A DNA stretch of 64,000 bases from positions 1,426,001 to 1,490,000 of the forward strand of contig NZ_CP114905.1 in NCBI RefSeq assembly GCF_027497195.1, written 5' to 3'. Positions 55,537 to 64,000 of the stretch are shown piece by piece. The stretch comes from Streptomyces sp. WMMC500 (GTDB lineage Bacteria; Actinomycetota; Actinomycetes; Streptomycetales; Streptomycetaceae). Within the stretch, counting starts at the first letter, position 1. Every line of letters starts with the position of its first letter. The notes under the pieces are model-generated. The model searched no databases and was not told where the DNA came from. It saw only the letters and a program-made list of their open reading frames with translations. The position numbers were made by a program, and so were the translations under genes.

Positions 55537-56742
55537 TCAGGGGGCTTGGTCGGCTTGTGCTACGGGCGTGTAGACGGCGTTCTTCTCCGCGCTCTCCTCG
55601 ACGGCCGCCAGCACCCGCTGCACCTGCAGCCCGTCCGCGAAGGACGGCGCCGGCTGGGTGCCGCTCGCGACGGCGTGGACGAGGTCGCGGACCTGGTGCA
55701 CGAAGGTGTGCTCGTACCCGAGGCCGTGGCCCGGCGGCCACCACGCCTCCAGGTACGGGTGCTCCGGCTCGGTGACCAGGACCCGCCGGAAACCGGCGGT
55801 CTCGGCCGGCTCCGCGTGGTCGTGCAACTGCAGCTCGTTCAGCCGCTCCAGGTCGAAGGAGAGCGAGCCGGCCTCGCCGTTCAGCTCCACCGACAGGGCG
55901 TTCTTGCGCCCCGCGGCCATCCGGCTGACCTCGAAGGACGCCAGCGCCCCCGAGGCCATCCGGCCGGTGAACAGGGCGGCGTCGTCGACCGTGACCGGAC
56001 CGCGCTCGCCGCCGCCGGCCGCCGCGCCGGAGAGCCCGGCCGCCGCGGACGGCAGCGGACGCTCCCTGACGAACGTCTCGGTCTGCGCCGAGACGCCCAC
56101 CAGCGCCTCACCGGTCAGGTACTGCGCCAGGTCAACGATGTGCGCGCCGAGGTCGCCGAGCGCCCCGGAGCCCGCCTTCTCCCGCTGCATCCGCCAGGCG
56201 AGGGGGAACTCCGGGTCGACGAGCCAGTCCTGCAGGTACGTCACACGCACGTGCCGCAGCGCTCCCAGCCGGCCGCGGGCGATCAGCTCGCGCGCGTAGG
56301 CCAGGGCCGGCACCCGGCGGTAGTTGAAGCCGACCATGGCGAGCTGCCCGCGCTCCCGCGCCCGCGCCGCGGCGTCGGCCATCGCCTCCGCCTCGGCGAC
56401 GGTGTTGGCGAGCGGCTTCTCGCACAGCACGTGCTTGCCCGCCTCCAGCGCGGCGATGGCGATCTCCGCGTGGCTGTCGCCCGGCGTGCACACGTCGACG
56501 AGCTGCACGTCGTCCCGGGTGATGAGCCGGCGCCAGTCGGTCTCCGCGGCGGCCCACCCCATCCGGCGGGCCGCGGTGGCCACCTTCTCCTCGTCCCGGC
56601 CGCAGATCGCGGCCATGACGGGAGTCAGCGGAAGGTCGAAGACCCGGGCGGCGGTCCGCCAGCCCTGCGAATGGGCCGCCCCCATGAACGCGTAGCCGAC
56701 CATGCCGACGCCGAGCGCGGCTGCGGTCGTGTCGTGGGACAT
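55537..56742 (-). CDS. Gfo/Idh/MocA-family NAD(P)-dependent oxidoreductase
   Basis: This 401-residue dehydrogenase has an N-terminal Rossmann fold ([18 protein letters not shown]), the catalytic lysine in the family motif CEKPLANT (about residues 110-117), and a C-terminal alpha/beta domain with [14 protein letters not shown]. The family oxidises or reduces sugars, inositols and their keto derivatives. The ATG follows AAGGAG. Lying between an ABC sugar importer and a TIM-barrel isomerase, it probably catalyses an early step on the imported compound. Confidence 0.93.
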   Translation of the reverse strand: MSHDTTAAALGVGMVGYAFMGAAHSQGWRTAARVFDLPLTPVMAAICGRDEEKVATAARRMGWAAAETDWRRLITRDDVQLVDVCTPGDSHAEIAIAALEAGKHVLCEKPLANTVAEAEAMADAAARARERGQLAMVGFNYRRVPALAYARELIARGRLGALRHVRVTYLQDWLVDPEFPLAWRMQREKAGSGALGDLGAHIVDLAQYLTGEALVGVSAQTETFVRERPLPSAAAGLSGAAAGGGERGPVTVDDAALFTGRMASGALASFEVSRMAAGRKNALSVELNGEAGSLSFDLERLNELQLHDHAEPAETAGFRRVLVTEPEHPYLEAWWPPGHGLGYEHTFVHQVRDLVHAVASGTQPAPSFADGLQVQRVLAAVEESAEKNAVYTPVAQADQAP

Positions 56743-56830
56743 AGAACTCCTTGTCAGTAGGCTGCTTCCGGCGCGCCGCAGGGTCGTTCCGGGATCTGCC
56801 GGACGTGCGGCTCCTGGCGCTGGATTCCCG

Positions 56831-57880
56831 TCAGTTGAAGCCGGTCGGCAGGTACTGGTCGATGTTGTCCTTGCTCACGACGGCGGAGTACAACGTGATC
56901 GACGCCGGGATCTCGAACTCGGCCATGCCCGAGACGCCCTTCTGCTGGCCCAGGGCGCGCGCGAGGTCGATCGCGGAGGCGGCCATCGTCGGCGGGTACA
57001 GGACGGTGGCCTTGATCACCGAGTCGTCCGCCTTGATGGAATCCATCACCGCCTTGGACCCGGCACCGCCCACCATGATGAACTCGTCGCGGCCCGACTG
57101 GTCGATGGCCCGCTTGACGCCCACGCCCTGGTCGTCGTCGTGGTTCCACAGCGCGTCGAACTCCGGCACGGCCTGCAGCAGGTCGGACATCTTGCGCTGG
57201 CCCGACTCGACGGTGAACTCGGCGGCCTGCCGGGCCACCTTCTCGATGTTGGGGTAGTTCTTCAGCGCGTCGTCGAAGCCCGCCGTGCGCTGCTGGGTCA
57301 GCTCCAGGTTGTCCAGCCCGGCCAGCTCGACGACCTTCGCGCCCTCCTTGCCCTTGAGCTGCTCGCCGATGAAGCGGCCGGCGTTCAGGCCCATGCCGTA
57401 GTTGTCGCCGCCGATCCAGCAGCGGTACGCCTGCGGGTCGTCGAAGATCCGGTCCAGGTTGATGACGGGGATGCCGGCCCGCATGGCCTTGAGCCCCGCC
57501 TGCGTCATCGCCTTGCCGTCGGCCGGCAGGATGACCAGGACGTCGACCTTCTTGTTGATCAGCGAGTCGACCTGGCCTATCTGGGTGGCCGTGTCGTTCG
57601 ACCCCTCGGTGATGTCGAGGGTGACGTCCTCGTACGTCTCCGCGCGCGAGCGCGCGTTGTCGTTGATGGCGTTGAGCCAGCCGTGGTCGGCCTCGGGACC
57701 GGCGAAGCCGATGGTGACCGGCTTGCCGGGCTTGTCGTCCGAGACGTTCGCCTGCTGCTGCTCCGAGCCGCCGTCGTCGTCGCTGTCGTCGTTACTGGTG
57801 CAACTGGTGAGGAAGGCGGCGGCCGAGACACCGGCGGCGCCGAAAAGCATGTTTCTACGGCTGAAAGGTGATTCGGGCAT
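56831..57880 (-). CDS. Sugar ABC transporter substrate-binding lipoprotein (RbsB type)
   Basis: This 349-residue periplasmic-binding-type protein has a signal with both a twin arginine (SRRNMLFGAAG) and a lipobox (LTSC, cysteine about 27), so it is an exported lipoprotein. The mature part resembles ribose/galactose/inositol-binding proteins: IGFAGPEADHGWLNAI and PVINLDRIFDDP. The Met at 57880 is preceded by AAGGG; an ATG at 57898 overlapping the permease stop (ATGA) is an equally possible start. It captures the sugar for the importer encoded just upstream. Confidence 0.92.
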   Translation of the reverse strand: MPESPFSRRNMLFGAAGVSAAAFLTSCTSNDDSDDDGGSEQQQANVSDDKPGKPVTIGFAGPEADHGWLNAINDNARSRAETYEDVTLDITEGSNDTATQIGQVDSLINKKVDVLVILPADGKAMTQAGLKAMRAGIPVINLDRIFDDPQAYRCWIGGDNYGMGLNAGRFIGEQLKGKEGAKVVELAGLDNLELTQQRTAGFDDALKNYPNIEKVARQAAEFTVESGQRKMSDLLQAVPEFDALWNHDDDQGVGVKRAIDQSGRDEFIMVGGAGSKAVMDSIKADDSVIKATVLYPPTMAASAIDLARALGQQKGVSGMAEFEIPASITLYSAVVSKDNIDQYLPTGFN

Positions 57881-57894
57881 GTGGATACGACCCT

Positions 57895-58917
57895 TCATTG
57901 CGTCGAGGACTTGCGCGAGGTCTGGTGCTGGATAAGGACGGCGGCGACGATGATCGCCCCCTTGGCGATGTCCTGAACCGCGCTCTGTACGTTGTTGAGG
58001 GCGAACAGGTTCGTGATGGTGGTGAAGACGAGCACGCCCAGCACCGAGCCGGTGATGGTGCCCCGGCCGCCGCTGAGCAGGGTCCCGCCGATGATCGCGG
58101 CGGCGATGGCGTCCAGTTCGTACAGGTTGCCGTTGGTGTTCTGGCCGGAGCCGCTGAGCGCGATGAGCATGAACGCCGCGATGCCGCAGCACAGGCCGGA
58201 CACGACGTACAGCAGCAGCCGCTGCCGCTTGATGTCGATGCCGGCGAGCCGGGCGGCCTCGGGGTTGCCGCCGACCGCCACGGTGCGCCGGCCGAAGGTG
58301 GTGCGGTTGAGTACCACCCAGCCCAGGGCGGCGACGCCCAGGAATATGAGCACCAGCGGCGGGATGCCGAGGATGCGGTTGTCCGCCGCCATGAGGTCCA
58401 GCACCGAGTCGACCTCGACGATCTGCGTCCCGCCGTCGCTCATCTGCTCGGCGAAGCCGCGCGCGGACGCGAGCATGGCGAGCGTGGCGATGAAGGGCAC
58501 CAGGTTGCCGAACGCGATGAGCACGCCGTTGACGAGCCCGCAGCCGACACCCACGGCGACAGAACAGAAGAGCATGCCGGCCAGGCCGTAGTCCTGGGTG
58601 GCCTGCGTCGTCGCCCAGACCGAGGCGAGGGCGACGATGGCGCCGACCGAGAGGTCGATGCCGCCGCCGATGATGACCAGCGTCATCCCGATCGTGACGA
58701 CGCCGATCGCCGACGACTGGACGAGGATGAGCCGGACGTTGTCGATGTCCAGGAACTGGTCGGGCTTGGTGATGGCACCCACGGCGACCAGGAGGCCGAG
58801 CACGCCGAGCAGCGCCACCAGTCTCACGTCCACGTAGGTCTGCCAGCCGGCGGCGGGGCCGTTCCCCTTCGGCTTCTCCGGCGCCGGGGCGGGAAGCGAG
58901 TCCGATTTGCTCAACAC
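57895..58917 (-). CDS. Sugar ABC transporter permease (RbsC type)
   Basis: This 340-residue membrane protein has about 8-10 hydrophobic segments and the family signature GGGIDLSVGAIVAL, with AARLAGIDIKRQRLLLY as the coupling loop. It forms the channel of a ribose/inositol-type importer. Its GTG start directly abuts the TAA of the ATPase gene with no bases between. Its stop overlaps an ATG of the binding-protein gene. Confidence 0.94.
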   Translation of the reverse strand: MLSKSDSLPAPAPEKPKGNGPAAGWQTYVDVRLVALLGVLGLLVAVGAITKPDQFLDIDNVRLILVQSSAIGVVTIGMTLVIIGGGIDLSVGAIVALASVWATTQATQDYGLAGMLFCSVAVGVGCGLVNGVLIAFGNLVPFIATLAMLASARGFAEQMSDGGTQIVEVDSVLDLMAADNRILGIPPLVLIFLGVAALGWVVLNRTTFGRRTVAVGGNPEAARLAGIDIKRQRLLLYVVSGLCCGIAAFMLIALSGSGQNTNGNLYELDAIAAAIIGGTLLSGGRGTITGSVLGVLVFTTITNLFALNNVQSAVQDIAKGAIIVAAVLIQHQTSRKSSTQ

Positions 58918-60453
58918 TTACGAGGTCCCTTCCATGACGAGGTCGAGCACCCGGTGCTCGTCGAGATCCCGGGCCGGGGCGGTGTGCACGACCTGGCCCT
59001 CGCGCAGCACGAGGACGCGGTCGGCGAGGCCGAGGACCTCGGGGAGTTCGCTGGAGACGAGCAGGACCGCGACGCCTTCGTCGGCGAGCCTGCGGATGAG
59101 CGCGTACAACTCGGCGCGGGCACCGACGTCCACGCCGCGGGTCGGCTCGTCCAGCAGCAGCACCCGGCAGTCGCGCAGCAGCCAGCGCGCGAGCACCGCC
59201 TTCTGCTGGTTGCCGCCGGAGAGCGTACGGACGGGGGCGTCCGGGTTGTCGGGGCGCAGCGACAGGTCGCGTACGGCGTCCCGGGTCGCGGAGCGCTCCC
59301 CCGACCGGTCCAGCCAGCCGCCGGTGGAGAAGCGGGTGAGGGAGGAGATGGAGACGTTACGGCTGACGGACTCCGTCATGAGCAGCGCCTGGGACTTGCG
59401 CTCCTCGGGGGCCAGCCCGATGCCGGCCTTGACGGCGGCGGTGACGCTGCCGGGGCGCAGCGGGCGGCCGTCGATCAGCACCCGTCCCGCGGTCGCCTTG
59501 CGCGCGCCGAAGACGGTCTCGAGGATCTCCGAGCGGCCGGAGCCGACCAGGCCCGCCAGGCCCACGATCTCGCCGGGGGCCAGGCGCAGGTCCACCGGCG
59601 CGAACTCGCCCTTCCTGGCCAGCCCTTCGAGGACGAGCACGGGCTCCTTGCCCGCGGCCGGCGCCTCCGGCCGCTCGGGGAAGACGTGCGCGACGTTGCG
59701 GCCGGTCATCAGGGTGACGATCTCGTTGGTCGACGTGCTCTGCGCCGGCAGCCCGCGGGCGACGGCGCGGCCGTCCTTCAGGACGGTGACGCGGTCGCCG
59801 ATGCGGCGGATCTCCTCCAGCCGGTGGGATATGTAGACGACGGCGACGCCCTGCGCGGTGAGGTCGGCGACGATGCGGAAGAGGTTGTTGACCTCGTCGG
59901 GGTCGAGGGCGGCGGACGGCTCGTCCATGACGATCAGCTTCACGTCGTGGGAGAGCGCCCGGGCCATGGAGACGACCTGCTGGCCGGCGGCGGAGAGGTT
60001 GCCGACGATGGTGGCGGCGGAGATCTCCGGGTGGCCGAGCCGGCCGAGCAGGTCCTGGGCCGCGGTCTGCGCCTCGCGGGCCTTGATGAACCCGCCGGAG
60101 GAGCGCTCGTGGCCGAGGAAGACGTTCTCGGCGACCGACACGTGCATCACCAGGTCGAGTTCCTGGTAGATGGTGGCGATGCCCAGGCGCATGGCTGCCA
60201 CGGGGGACTTCAGCGAGGTCTCCTCGCCCTGCCAGACGATGGTGCCCTCGTCGGGCTGGTGGGCGCCGGCCAGGACCTTGATGAGGGTCGACTTGCCGGC
60301 GCCGTTCTGGCCGAGCAGGCAGTGCACCTCGCCGGCCACGACGTCGAGGTCGACGCCGTCGAGGGCGCGGACGCCGGGGAACGACTTGGTGATCCCCGTC
60401 ATGGTGAGCAGGGGTGTGGCGGGGGCGGGCGGCGTATCGGGCGTGGGCGCCAT
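58918..60453 (-). CDS. Sugar ABC transporter ATP-binding protein (RbsA type)
   Basis: This 511-residue protein has two ATPase halves. The first has Walker A GQNGAGKST (about residues 48-56), a signature that reads LSAAGQQVV and Walker B LIVMDEPSAAL. The second has a degenerate P-loop GLVGSGRSE, the signature LSGGNQQK and Walker B LLLDEPTRGVD. This asymmetry is normal for ribose-type importers. The ATG follows GAGGAGA. It is the first gene of the importer operon, 331 bases downstream of the ROK gene. Confidence 0.95.
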   Translation of the reverse strand: MAPTPDTPPAPATPLLTMTGITKSFPGVRALDGVDLDVVAGEVHCLLGQNGAGKSTLIKVLAGAHQPDEGTIVWQGEETSLKSPVAAMRLGIATIYQELDLVMHVSVAENVFLGHERSSGGFIKAREAQTAAQDLLGRLGHPEISAATIVGNLSAAGQQVVSMARALSHDVKLIVMDEPSAALDPDEVNNLFRIVADLTAQGVAVVYISHRLEEIRRIGDRVTVLKDGRAVARGLPAQSTSTNEIVTLMTGRNVAHVFPERPEAPAAGKEPVLVLEGLARKGEFAPVDLRLAPGEIVGLAGLVGSGRSEILETVFGARKATAGRVLIDGRPLRPGSVTAAVKAGIGLAPEERKSQALLMTESVSRNVSISSLTRFSTGGWLDRSGERSATRDAVRDLSLRPDNPDAPVRTLSGGNQQKAVLARWLLRDCRVLLLDEPTRGVDVGARAELYALIRRLADEGVAVLLVSSELPEVLGLADRVLVLREGQVVHTAPARDLDEHRVLDLVMEGTS

Positions 60454-60784
60454 GTACGGATCTCCTCGGCGGTGCTCCCTCTGCGCCTGCTCGGGGGCAG
60501 GTTGGGCAGGGTGGAGCGCAAACGGGCGGGTTCACCGGGCGGTGCGGGTGTCACGGGCGGGGTGGTGCGGGGGCCTGCGCGGGTGGTGCCGCGGTCGGCC
60601 GGGGGTGCTGCGGAGTGCTGCGGTGGTACGGCGGTGCCGGTGTTACGGGTGGGACGAGTGGTGCTGCTGGTGCTTCTGGTGTTGTGGTGGTGCCTGGGTC
60701 GTACGGGTGATGCGCGGGTGGTGCGAGGGTCGGGCGGGGGTGGTGCGGGCCGTACGGGTGGTGCGCGACTGTCCGCGCCCGGCG
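60454..60784. other. G- and T-rich intergenic region before the importer operon
   Basis: About 330 bases, with one strand strongly biased to G and T (many GGTGGTGCGGG-like words around 60540-60770). No gene is credible. The importer promoter should lie near 60454-60530. The repeated GGTG words may form G-rich structures or reflect slippage. Confidence 0.5.
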
Positions 60785-61975
60785 TCAGGCGGGCGAGAAC
60801 AGGTGGTCGCTGGTGAGCCGGGCGGCGCCGATCACGCCCGCGGTGGGGCCCAGCTCGCCCAGCACGATGGGCAGGTTGCCGGTCGCCAGCGGCAGTGACT
60901 GGCGGTAGACCTGGGTGCGGATGGCGGCGAGCAGTGTGTGACCGAGGCCGGTGACACCGCCGCCGATGACCACGAGCCCCGGGTTGAAGAAGCTGACCAG
61001 GCCGGCGATGACCTGGCCGGTGCGGGTGCCGCCCTCGCGGATGAGTTCCAGCGCGACCGCGTCGCCTGCGGTCGCCGCCACGGCGACGTCCTTGGCCTCC
61101 AGCTCGCCGCTCTCCTCCAGCCGGGCGGCCAACTGCGCGGAGCGGCCGTCGCGGGCGGCGTTCTCGGCGTCCCGGGCGAGGGCCGAGCCGCCGAAGTACG
61201 CCTCCAGGCAGCCGCGGTTACCGCAGGCGCACGGGCGCCCGTCCACCTCCACCTGGATGTGGCCGATGTCGCCGGCGCTGCCGTTCGTCCCGCGGTAGAC
61301 CTCGCCGCCGACGAGGATGCCGCAGCCTATGCCGGTGCCGATCTTGACGTAGAGGAAGTCCCGCACGGCGCGGGCGACGCCGGCGTGCTGCTCGCCCTGG
61401 GCCATGATGTTCACGTCGTTGTCGACCATGACGGGGCAGCCCAGCTCCTGGCTGAGCGCCTCGCGGACCGGGAAGCCGTCCCAGCCGGGCATGATCGGCG
61501 GCGCGACCGGCACGCCCTCGGGGAAGCGGACGGGGCCCGGGACGCCGATGCCGGCGCCGTCGAAGCCCTCCGCCACCCCGGAGGCGCGGAGCTTGGCCGC
61601 CATCGCCAGCGCCTGCTCGAAGACCGCGACCGGGCCCTCGCGCACGTCCATGGGCTGGGTCAGATGGCCGAGCACCTCCAACTCCGCGTTGGTGACCGCC
61701 ACGTCGATGGAGGTGGCACCGATGTCGACGCCGAGGAAACGCAGCGAGGGCGCGAGGCGGATGTTGTGCGACCTGCGTCCGCCCCGGGAGGCGGCGAGAC
61801 CGTCGGCGACCACGAGCCCGGTCTGCAGCAGCCGGTCGATCTCGACCGCCAGCTTGGAGCGGGACAGTTCCACCTGGTCGCCGAGTTGCGCCCGAGAGTT
61901 CGGACCGCCGTCACGCAGCAGGCGGAGCAGTCGCGCCTGGTGCGCGTTCGCGGGCCGAGCTGTCATGCGCCTCAC
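60785..61975 (-). CDS. ROK-family repressor of the sugar operon
   Basis: This protein of about 396 residues has an N-terminal winged helix (about residues 10-70; NSRAQLGDQVELSRSKLAVE) and a ROK domain with GVDIGATSIDVAV, GVPGPVRFPEG, GTGIGCGIL, GDIGHIQVE and the zinc site CACGNRGCLEAY. It probably represses the importer operon downstream until a sugar binds. The GTG at 61975 has GGAGG 6 nt upstream; an ATG three codons later (61966) is the alternative. Two inverted repeats lie just upstream and may be its own operators. Confidence 0.9.
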   Translation of the reverse strand: MRRMTARPANAHQARLLRLLRDGGPNSRAQLGDQVELSRSKLAVEIDRLLQTGLVVADGLAASRGGRRSHNIRLAPSLRFLGVDIGATSIDVAVTNAELEVLGHLTQPMDVREGPVAVFEQALAMAAKLRASGVAEGFDGAGIGVPGPVRFPEGVPVAPPIMPGWDGFPVREALSQELGCPVMVDNDVNIMAQGEQHAGVARAVRDFLYVKIGTGIGCGILVGGEVYRGTNGSAGDIGHIQVEVDGRPCACGNRGCLEAYFGGSALARDAENAARDGRSAQLAARLEESGELEAKDVAVAATAGDAVALELIREGGTRTGQVIAGLVSFFNPGLVVIGGGVTGLGHTLLAAIRTQVYRQSLPLATGNLPIVLGELGPTAGVIGAARLTSDHLFSPA

Positions 61976-61994
61976 GCCACTCCTCCCCGGCCTC

Positions 61995-62034
61995 GCGTAC
62001 GTCGTTCTCGTACGCCGTTGTCGGCTTTCAACGG
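61995..62034. promoter_or_regulatory. Two adjacent inverted repeats in the ROK/fdhD divergent region
   Basis: GCGTACG-N7-CGTACGC (61995-62015) is followed at once by CCGTTG-N8-CAACGG (62015-62034). They lie 20-60 bases upstream of the ROK gene start, a normal place for an autoregulatory operator. Confidence 0.5.
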
Positions 62035-62147
62035 GGAACGTAGCAGTGCTTGGCCACTGAGGGAAGAAGTTCTGCAGGAATCGGTATCTACTTTCTCCAC
62101 CTCCAGGACAAAGCTCGGTCACAAACGGGCGGCGTACGCTGGCCGGC

Positions 62148-62981
62148 ATGGGTCGGGTGACGGTGCGGCGTCCGGTGACGCGGGTGCGTGGCGGGCGGGT
62201 GGAGCGGCGGCCGGACACGCTGGTGGCGGAGGAGCCGCTGGAGATCCGGGTGGGCGGTCGGGCGTTGGCGGTGACGATGCGGACGCCGGGGGACGACTTC
62301 GCGCTGGCGGCGGGTTTTCTGGTCAGTGAGGGGGTGCTGGCCCGGGGTGGGGAGTTGGCGGGGATCACGTACTGCGCGGGTGCCGTGGACGGTGCGGAGG
62401 GCGGGAACACGTACAACGTGGTGGACGTGCGGCTGGCGGCGGGGGTGCCGGTGCCGGACGTCACGCTGGAGCGCAACGTGTACACGACGTCGTCGTGCGG
62501 GCTGTGCGGCAAGGCGAGCCTGGACGCCGTCCGCACGACGACCAGGTGGCCGGTCGCCGGCCGGGACGGCGTGCGGTTGTCGCCCGAGGTGCTGGCGGCG
62601 CTGCCGGACCGGTTGCGGGCCGGGCAGCGGGTCTTCGACCGCACCGGCGGCCTGCACGCCGCCGCCCTGTTCACCTGCGCGGGTGAGCTGGTCGATCTGC
62701 GGGAGGACGTGGGCCGGCACAACGCGGTGGACAAGCTGGTCGGGCGGGCGTTGCAGCAGGACCGGCTGCCGTTGGGCGAGACCGTGCTGATGGTCTCGGG
62801 CCGGGCGTCCTTCGAGCTGGCGCAGAAGGCGGCGATGGCCGGGATCCCGGTACTGGCCGCGGTCTCCGCGCCGTCGTCGCTGGCCGTCGATCTCGCGGTG
62901 GAGACCGGGATGACGCTGGTGGGCTTCCTGCGCGGCGACACCATGAACGTGTACGCGGGCGAACACCGCATCGCGCTGTGA
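62148..62981 (+). CDS. fdhD: Formate dehydrogenase accessory sulfurtransferase
   Basis: FdhD passes sulfur from a cysteine desulfurase to the molybdenum cofactor of formate dehydrogenase. This 277-residue protein has the expected features: EEPLEIRVGG near the N-terminus, TPGDDFALAAGFL, the cysteine loop SSCGLCGK (about residues 119-126), and VGRHNAVDKLVG. The ATG at 62148 fits the family start. No formate dehydrogenase gene is in the window. The gene stands alone between two divergent regulators. Confidence 0.95.
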   Translation: MGRVTVRRPVTRVRGGRVERRPDTLVAEEPLEIRVGGRALAVTMRTPGDDFALAAGFLVSEGVLARGGELAGITYCAGAVDGAEGGNTYNVVDVRLAAGVPVPDVTLERNVYTTSSCGLCGKASLDAVRTTTRWPVAGRDGVRLSPEVLAALPDRLRAGQRVFDRTGGLHAAALFTCAGELVDLREDVGRHNAVDKLVGRALQQDRLPLGETVLMVSGRASFELAQKAAMAGIPVLAAVSAPSSLAVDLAVETGMTLVGFLRGDTMNVYAGEHRIAL

Positions 62982-62991
62982 CGCCGGGTCG

Positions 62992-63030
62992 GGTAGACAG
63001 TGTCCACCTCGGTGGTAGACACTGTCCACC
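62992..63030 (+). promoter_or_regulatory. Repeated palindromic operator abutting the TetR start codon
   Basis: GGTAGACAGTGTCCACC (62992-63008) and GGTAGACACTGTCCACC (63014-63030) differ by one base and each is close to a palindrome. The second ends directly at the ATG (63031). TAGACA at 63016-63021 sits where a -10 element of a leaderless mRNA would be, and no ribosome binding site precedes the ATG. Self-repression by the TetR protein is likely. Confidence 0.7.
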
Positions 63031-63645
63031 ATGACGGCGGACACCCGCGCGCGCCTGCTGCAGGCGGCGCTCGAACTCCTCGACGAGCGAGGAGTCGACG
63101 CCCTCACCCTGCGCGCCATCGCCCGGCGCTGCGGTGTCTCGCACGGCGCACCGCTCAAGCACTTCCCGCACCGCGCCGCGCTGCTGTCGGCCGTCGCCAC
63201 CCAGGGGTTCCACGAACTCCAGGACTGGGCGGGCGAGGCGCTGGCCAAGCTCCCGCCGGACGCGAGCCCGGCGCTCCGGCTGCGTACGGGCACGCGCGCG
63301 TACGTGGAATACGCCGTGGCCCGGCCCGAGATGTTCGCGCTCATGTTCCGCCGCGACCTGCTCGACGCGCACGACCGCGAGCTGGGCCGCGCCTCCCTCG
63401 GCGGCTTCGAGAACCTCATGCGCCTGGTCGAGGCCCGGCAGGCCGAGGGCTGGCGGGCCGACGCCGACCCGCGGCTGCTCACCGGCGCCCTCTGGTCCGC
63501 CATGCACGGCACCGCCGAACTGTGGTCCTGGGGCTCCCTGCCGCTGGCCACCGGGGCGGCGACCATCGACGACGTTCTCGACGGCCTCTGCGGGGCGTTC
63601 GAGATCGGCCCACCCACCGCACGACGAAAGCGAACCACGCCATGA
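63031..63645 (+). CDS. TetR-family transcriptional regulator
   Basis: This 204-residue repressor has an N-terminal helix-turn-helix (LLDERGVDALTLRAIARRCGVSHGAPLKHF, about residues 17-46) and an alpha-helical ligand-binding C-terminal domain with the RPEMFALMFRRDL pattern of the WHG-type TetR proteins. The gene has no ribosome binding site and may be translated from a leaderless mRNA. Its stop overlaps the start of the following thioesterase gene (ATGA), so it probably controls that gene, perhaps in response to an acyl compound. Confidence 0.92.
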   Translation: MTADTRARLLQAALELLDERGVDALTLRAIARRCGVSHGAPLKHFPHRAALLSAVATQGFHELQDWAGEALAKLPPDASPALRLRTGTRAYVEYAVARPEMFALMFRRDLLDAHDRELGRASLGGFENLMRLVEARQAEGWRADADPRLLTGALWSAMHGTAELWSWGSLPLATGAATIDDVLDGLCGAFEIGPPTARRKRTTP

Positions 63646-64000
63646 CCACCACCCCTCCCCCGGACTTCGACCGGGAGACCGCCGTCCACGCGCGGCCGGG
63701 CGCGCCCGGCGCGTACGACACGGACCTGCCCGGCGCGTGGAAGGTCGGCCAGGGCATCAACGGCGGCGTGCTGCTTGCGGTGACCGCCCGCGCGCTGTCC
63801 GCCGAACTCGGCGCGCCCCGCGACGACCGCCCCGGCCACCCGGACCCGCTGTCCGTCTCCGCCTACTACCTCTCCACGGCCACCGCGGGCCCGGCGGTCG
63901 TCCGCACCGAGACCATCCGCCGCGGCAACTCCGTCTCCCACGGCGGCGCGGAACTCCTCCAGCAGGAGGACCCGGCCACCGCCCCGGTCCCCCGGCTGCG
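63642..64000 (+). CDS. Thioesterase family protein, C-terminus beyond window
   Basis: The frame starts at an ATG overlapping the TetR stop and is open to the window end (about 119 codons). It begins DRETAVHARPGAPGAYDTDL and continues VGQGINGGVLLAVTARAL, then HPDPLSVSAYYLSTATAGPAVV, which is the pattern of the first hot-dog domain of acyl-CoA thioesterases of the TesB-like group. It would hydrolyse an acyl-CoA. The second half is not visible. Confidence 0.8.
   Translation, partial: MTTTPPPDFDRETAVHARPGAPGAYDTDLPGAWKVGQGINGGVLLAVTARALSAELGAPRDDRPGHPDPLSVSAYYLSTATAGPAVVRTETIRRGNSVSHGGAELLQQEDPATAPVPRL

Noticed and set aside
57868..60816. Open frame of 982 codons on the plus strand
   Set aside because: It lies antisense to the permease and ATPase genes, which have complete family motifs. 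Its translation is low-complexity (Arg, Asp, Gly, Val rich) and matches no family. Such shadow frames are common in high-GC DNA.

Overview
The window reads as a piece of a high-GC actinomycete chromosome, most likely Streptomyces or a close relative. Support comes from the codon usage, frequent GTG starts, a SARP regulator, ROK repressors, twin-arginine signals and a type VII secretion ATPase. I used no database search, so every name rests on motifs and architecture that I can read.

Positions 1-10000 hold a leftward type VII secretion module: a FtsK/EccC-type ATPase cut by the window edge, a membrane protein, and a sigma factor coupled to it by a GTGA overlap. A ROK regulator, an IscA/HesB-like Fe-S protein and a rightward SMI1/KNR4 protein follow. 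Positions 10157-29916 are a hybrid PKS/NRPS cluster, transcribed leftward except for a small rightward carrier protein plus adenylation pair at 17512-19286. It contains an MFS exporter, a condensation protein with an altered core, a C-A-PCP module, an acyl-CoA dehydrogenase, an A-PCP module, a SARP regulator, a C-PCP protein, an MbtH-like protein, a KS-AT-ACP module, a type II thioesterase and a second, atypical dehydrogenase. I see no type I thioesterase or terminal reductase in the cluster.

Positions 29917-41160 look like accessory DNA. They carry a secreted protein joining a thaumatin-like domain to a GH128-like glucanase, a decayed Tn3-family transposase, and a two-gene unit made of a dehydrogenase-like protein and a 1550-residue fusion of a PLP enzyme with a complete carboxylic acid reductase. 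A serine recombinase follows, facing the 3' end of a tRNA-Leu(GAG) gene. The fusion is the most unusual object in the window. An in-frame GTG with a ribosome binding site lies exactly at the domain junction and would give a normal-length stand-alone reductase.

Positions 41441-50340 are a leftward, tightly overlapping ebo-type operon (eboF, eboE, eboB, eboA, a TIM-barrel enzyme, an eboC-like UbiA prenyltransferase and an inositol-3-phosphate synthase) with a secreted TIM-barrel protein at its end. In this version an inositol-phosphate synthase sits where other ebo clusters carry the dehydroquinate-synthase-like EboD. Positions 50424-61975 are sugar or polyol functions: a secreted ThuA/DUF1080 protein, a secreted PQQ-type sugar dehydrogenase with PKD and carbohydrate-binding domains, a TIM-barrel isomerase, a Gfo/Idh/MocA oxidoreductase, a ribose-type ABC importer and a ROK repressor with inverted repeats in front of it. 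The right end has fdhD, a TetR regulator whose start codon directly abuts a repeated operator, and a truncated thioesterase coupled to it by an ATGA overlap.
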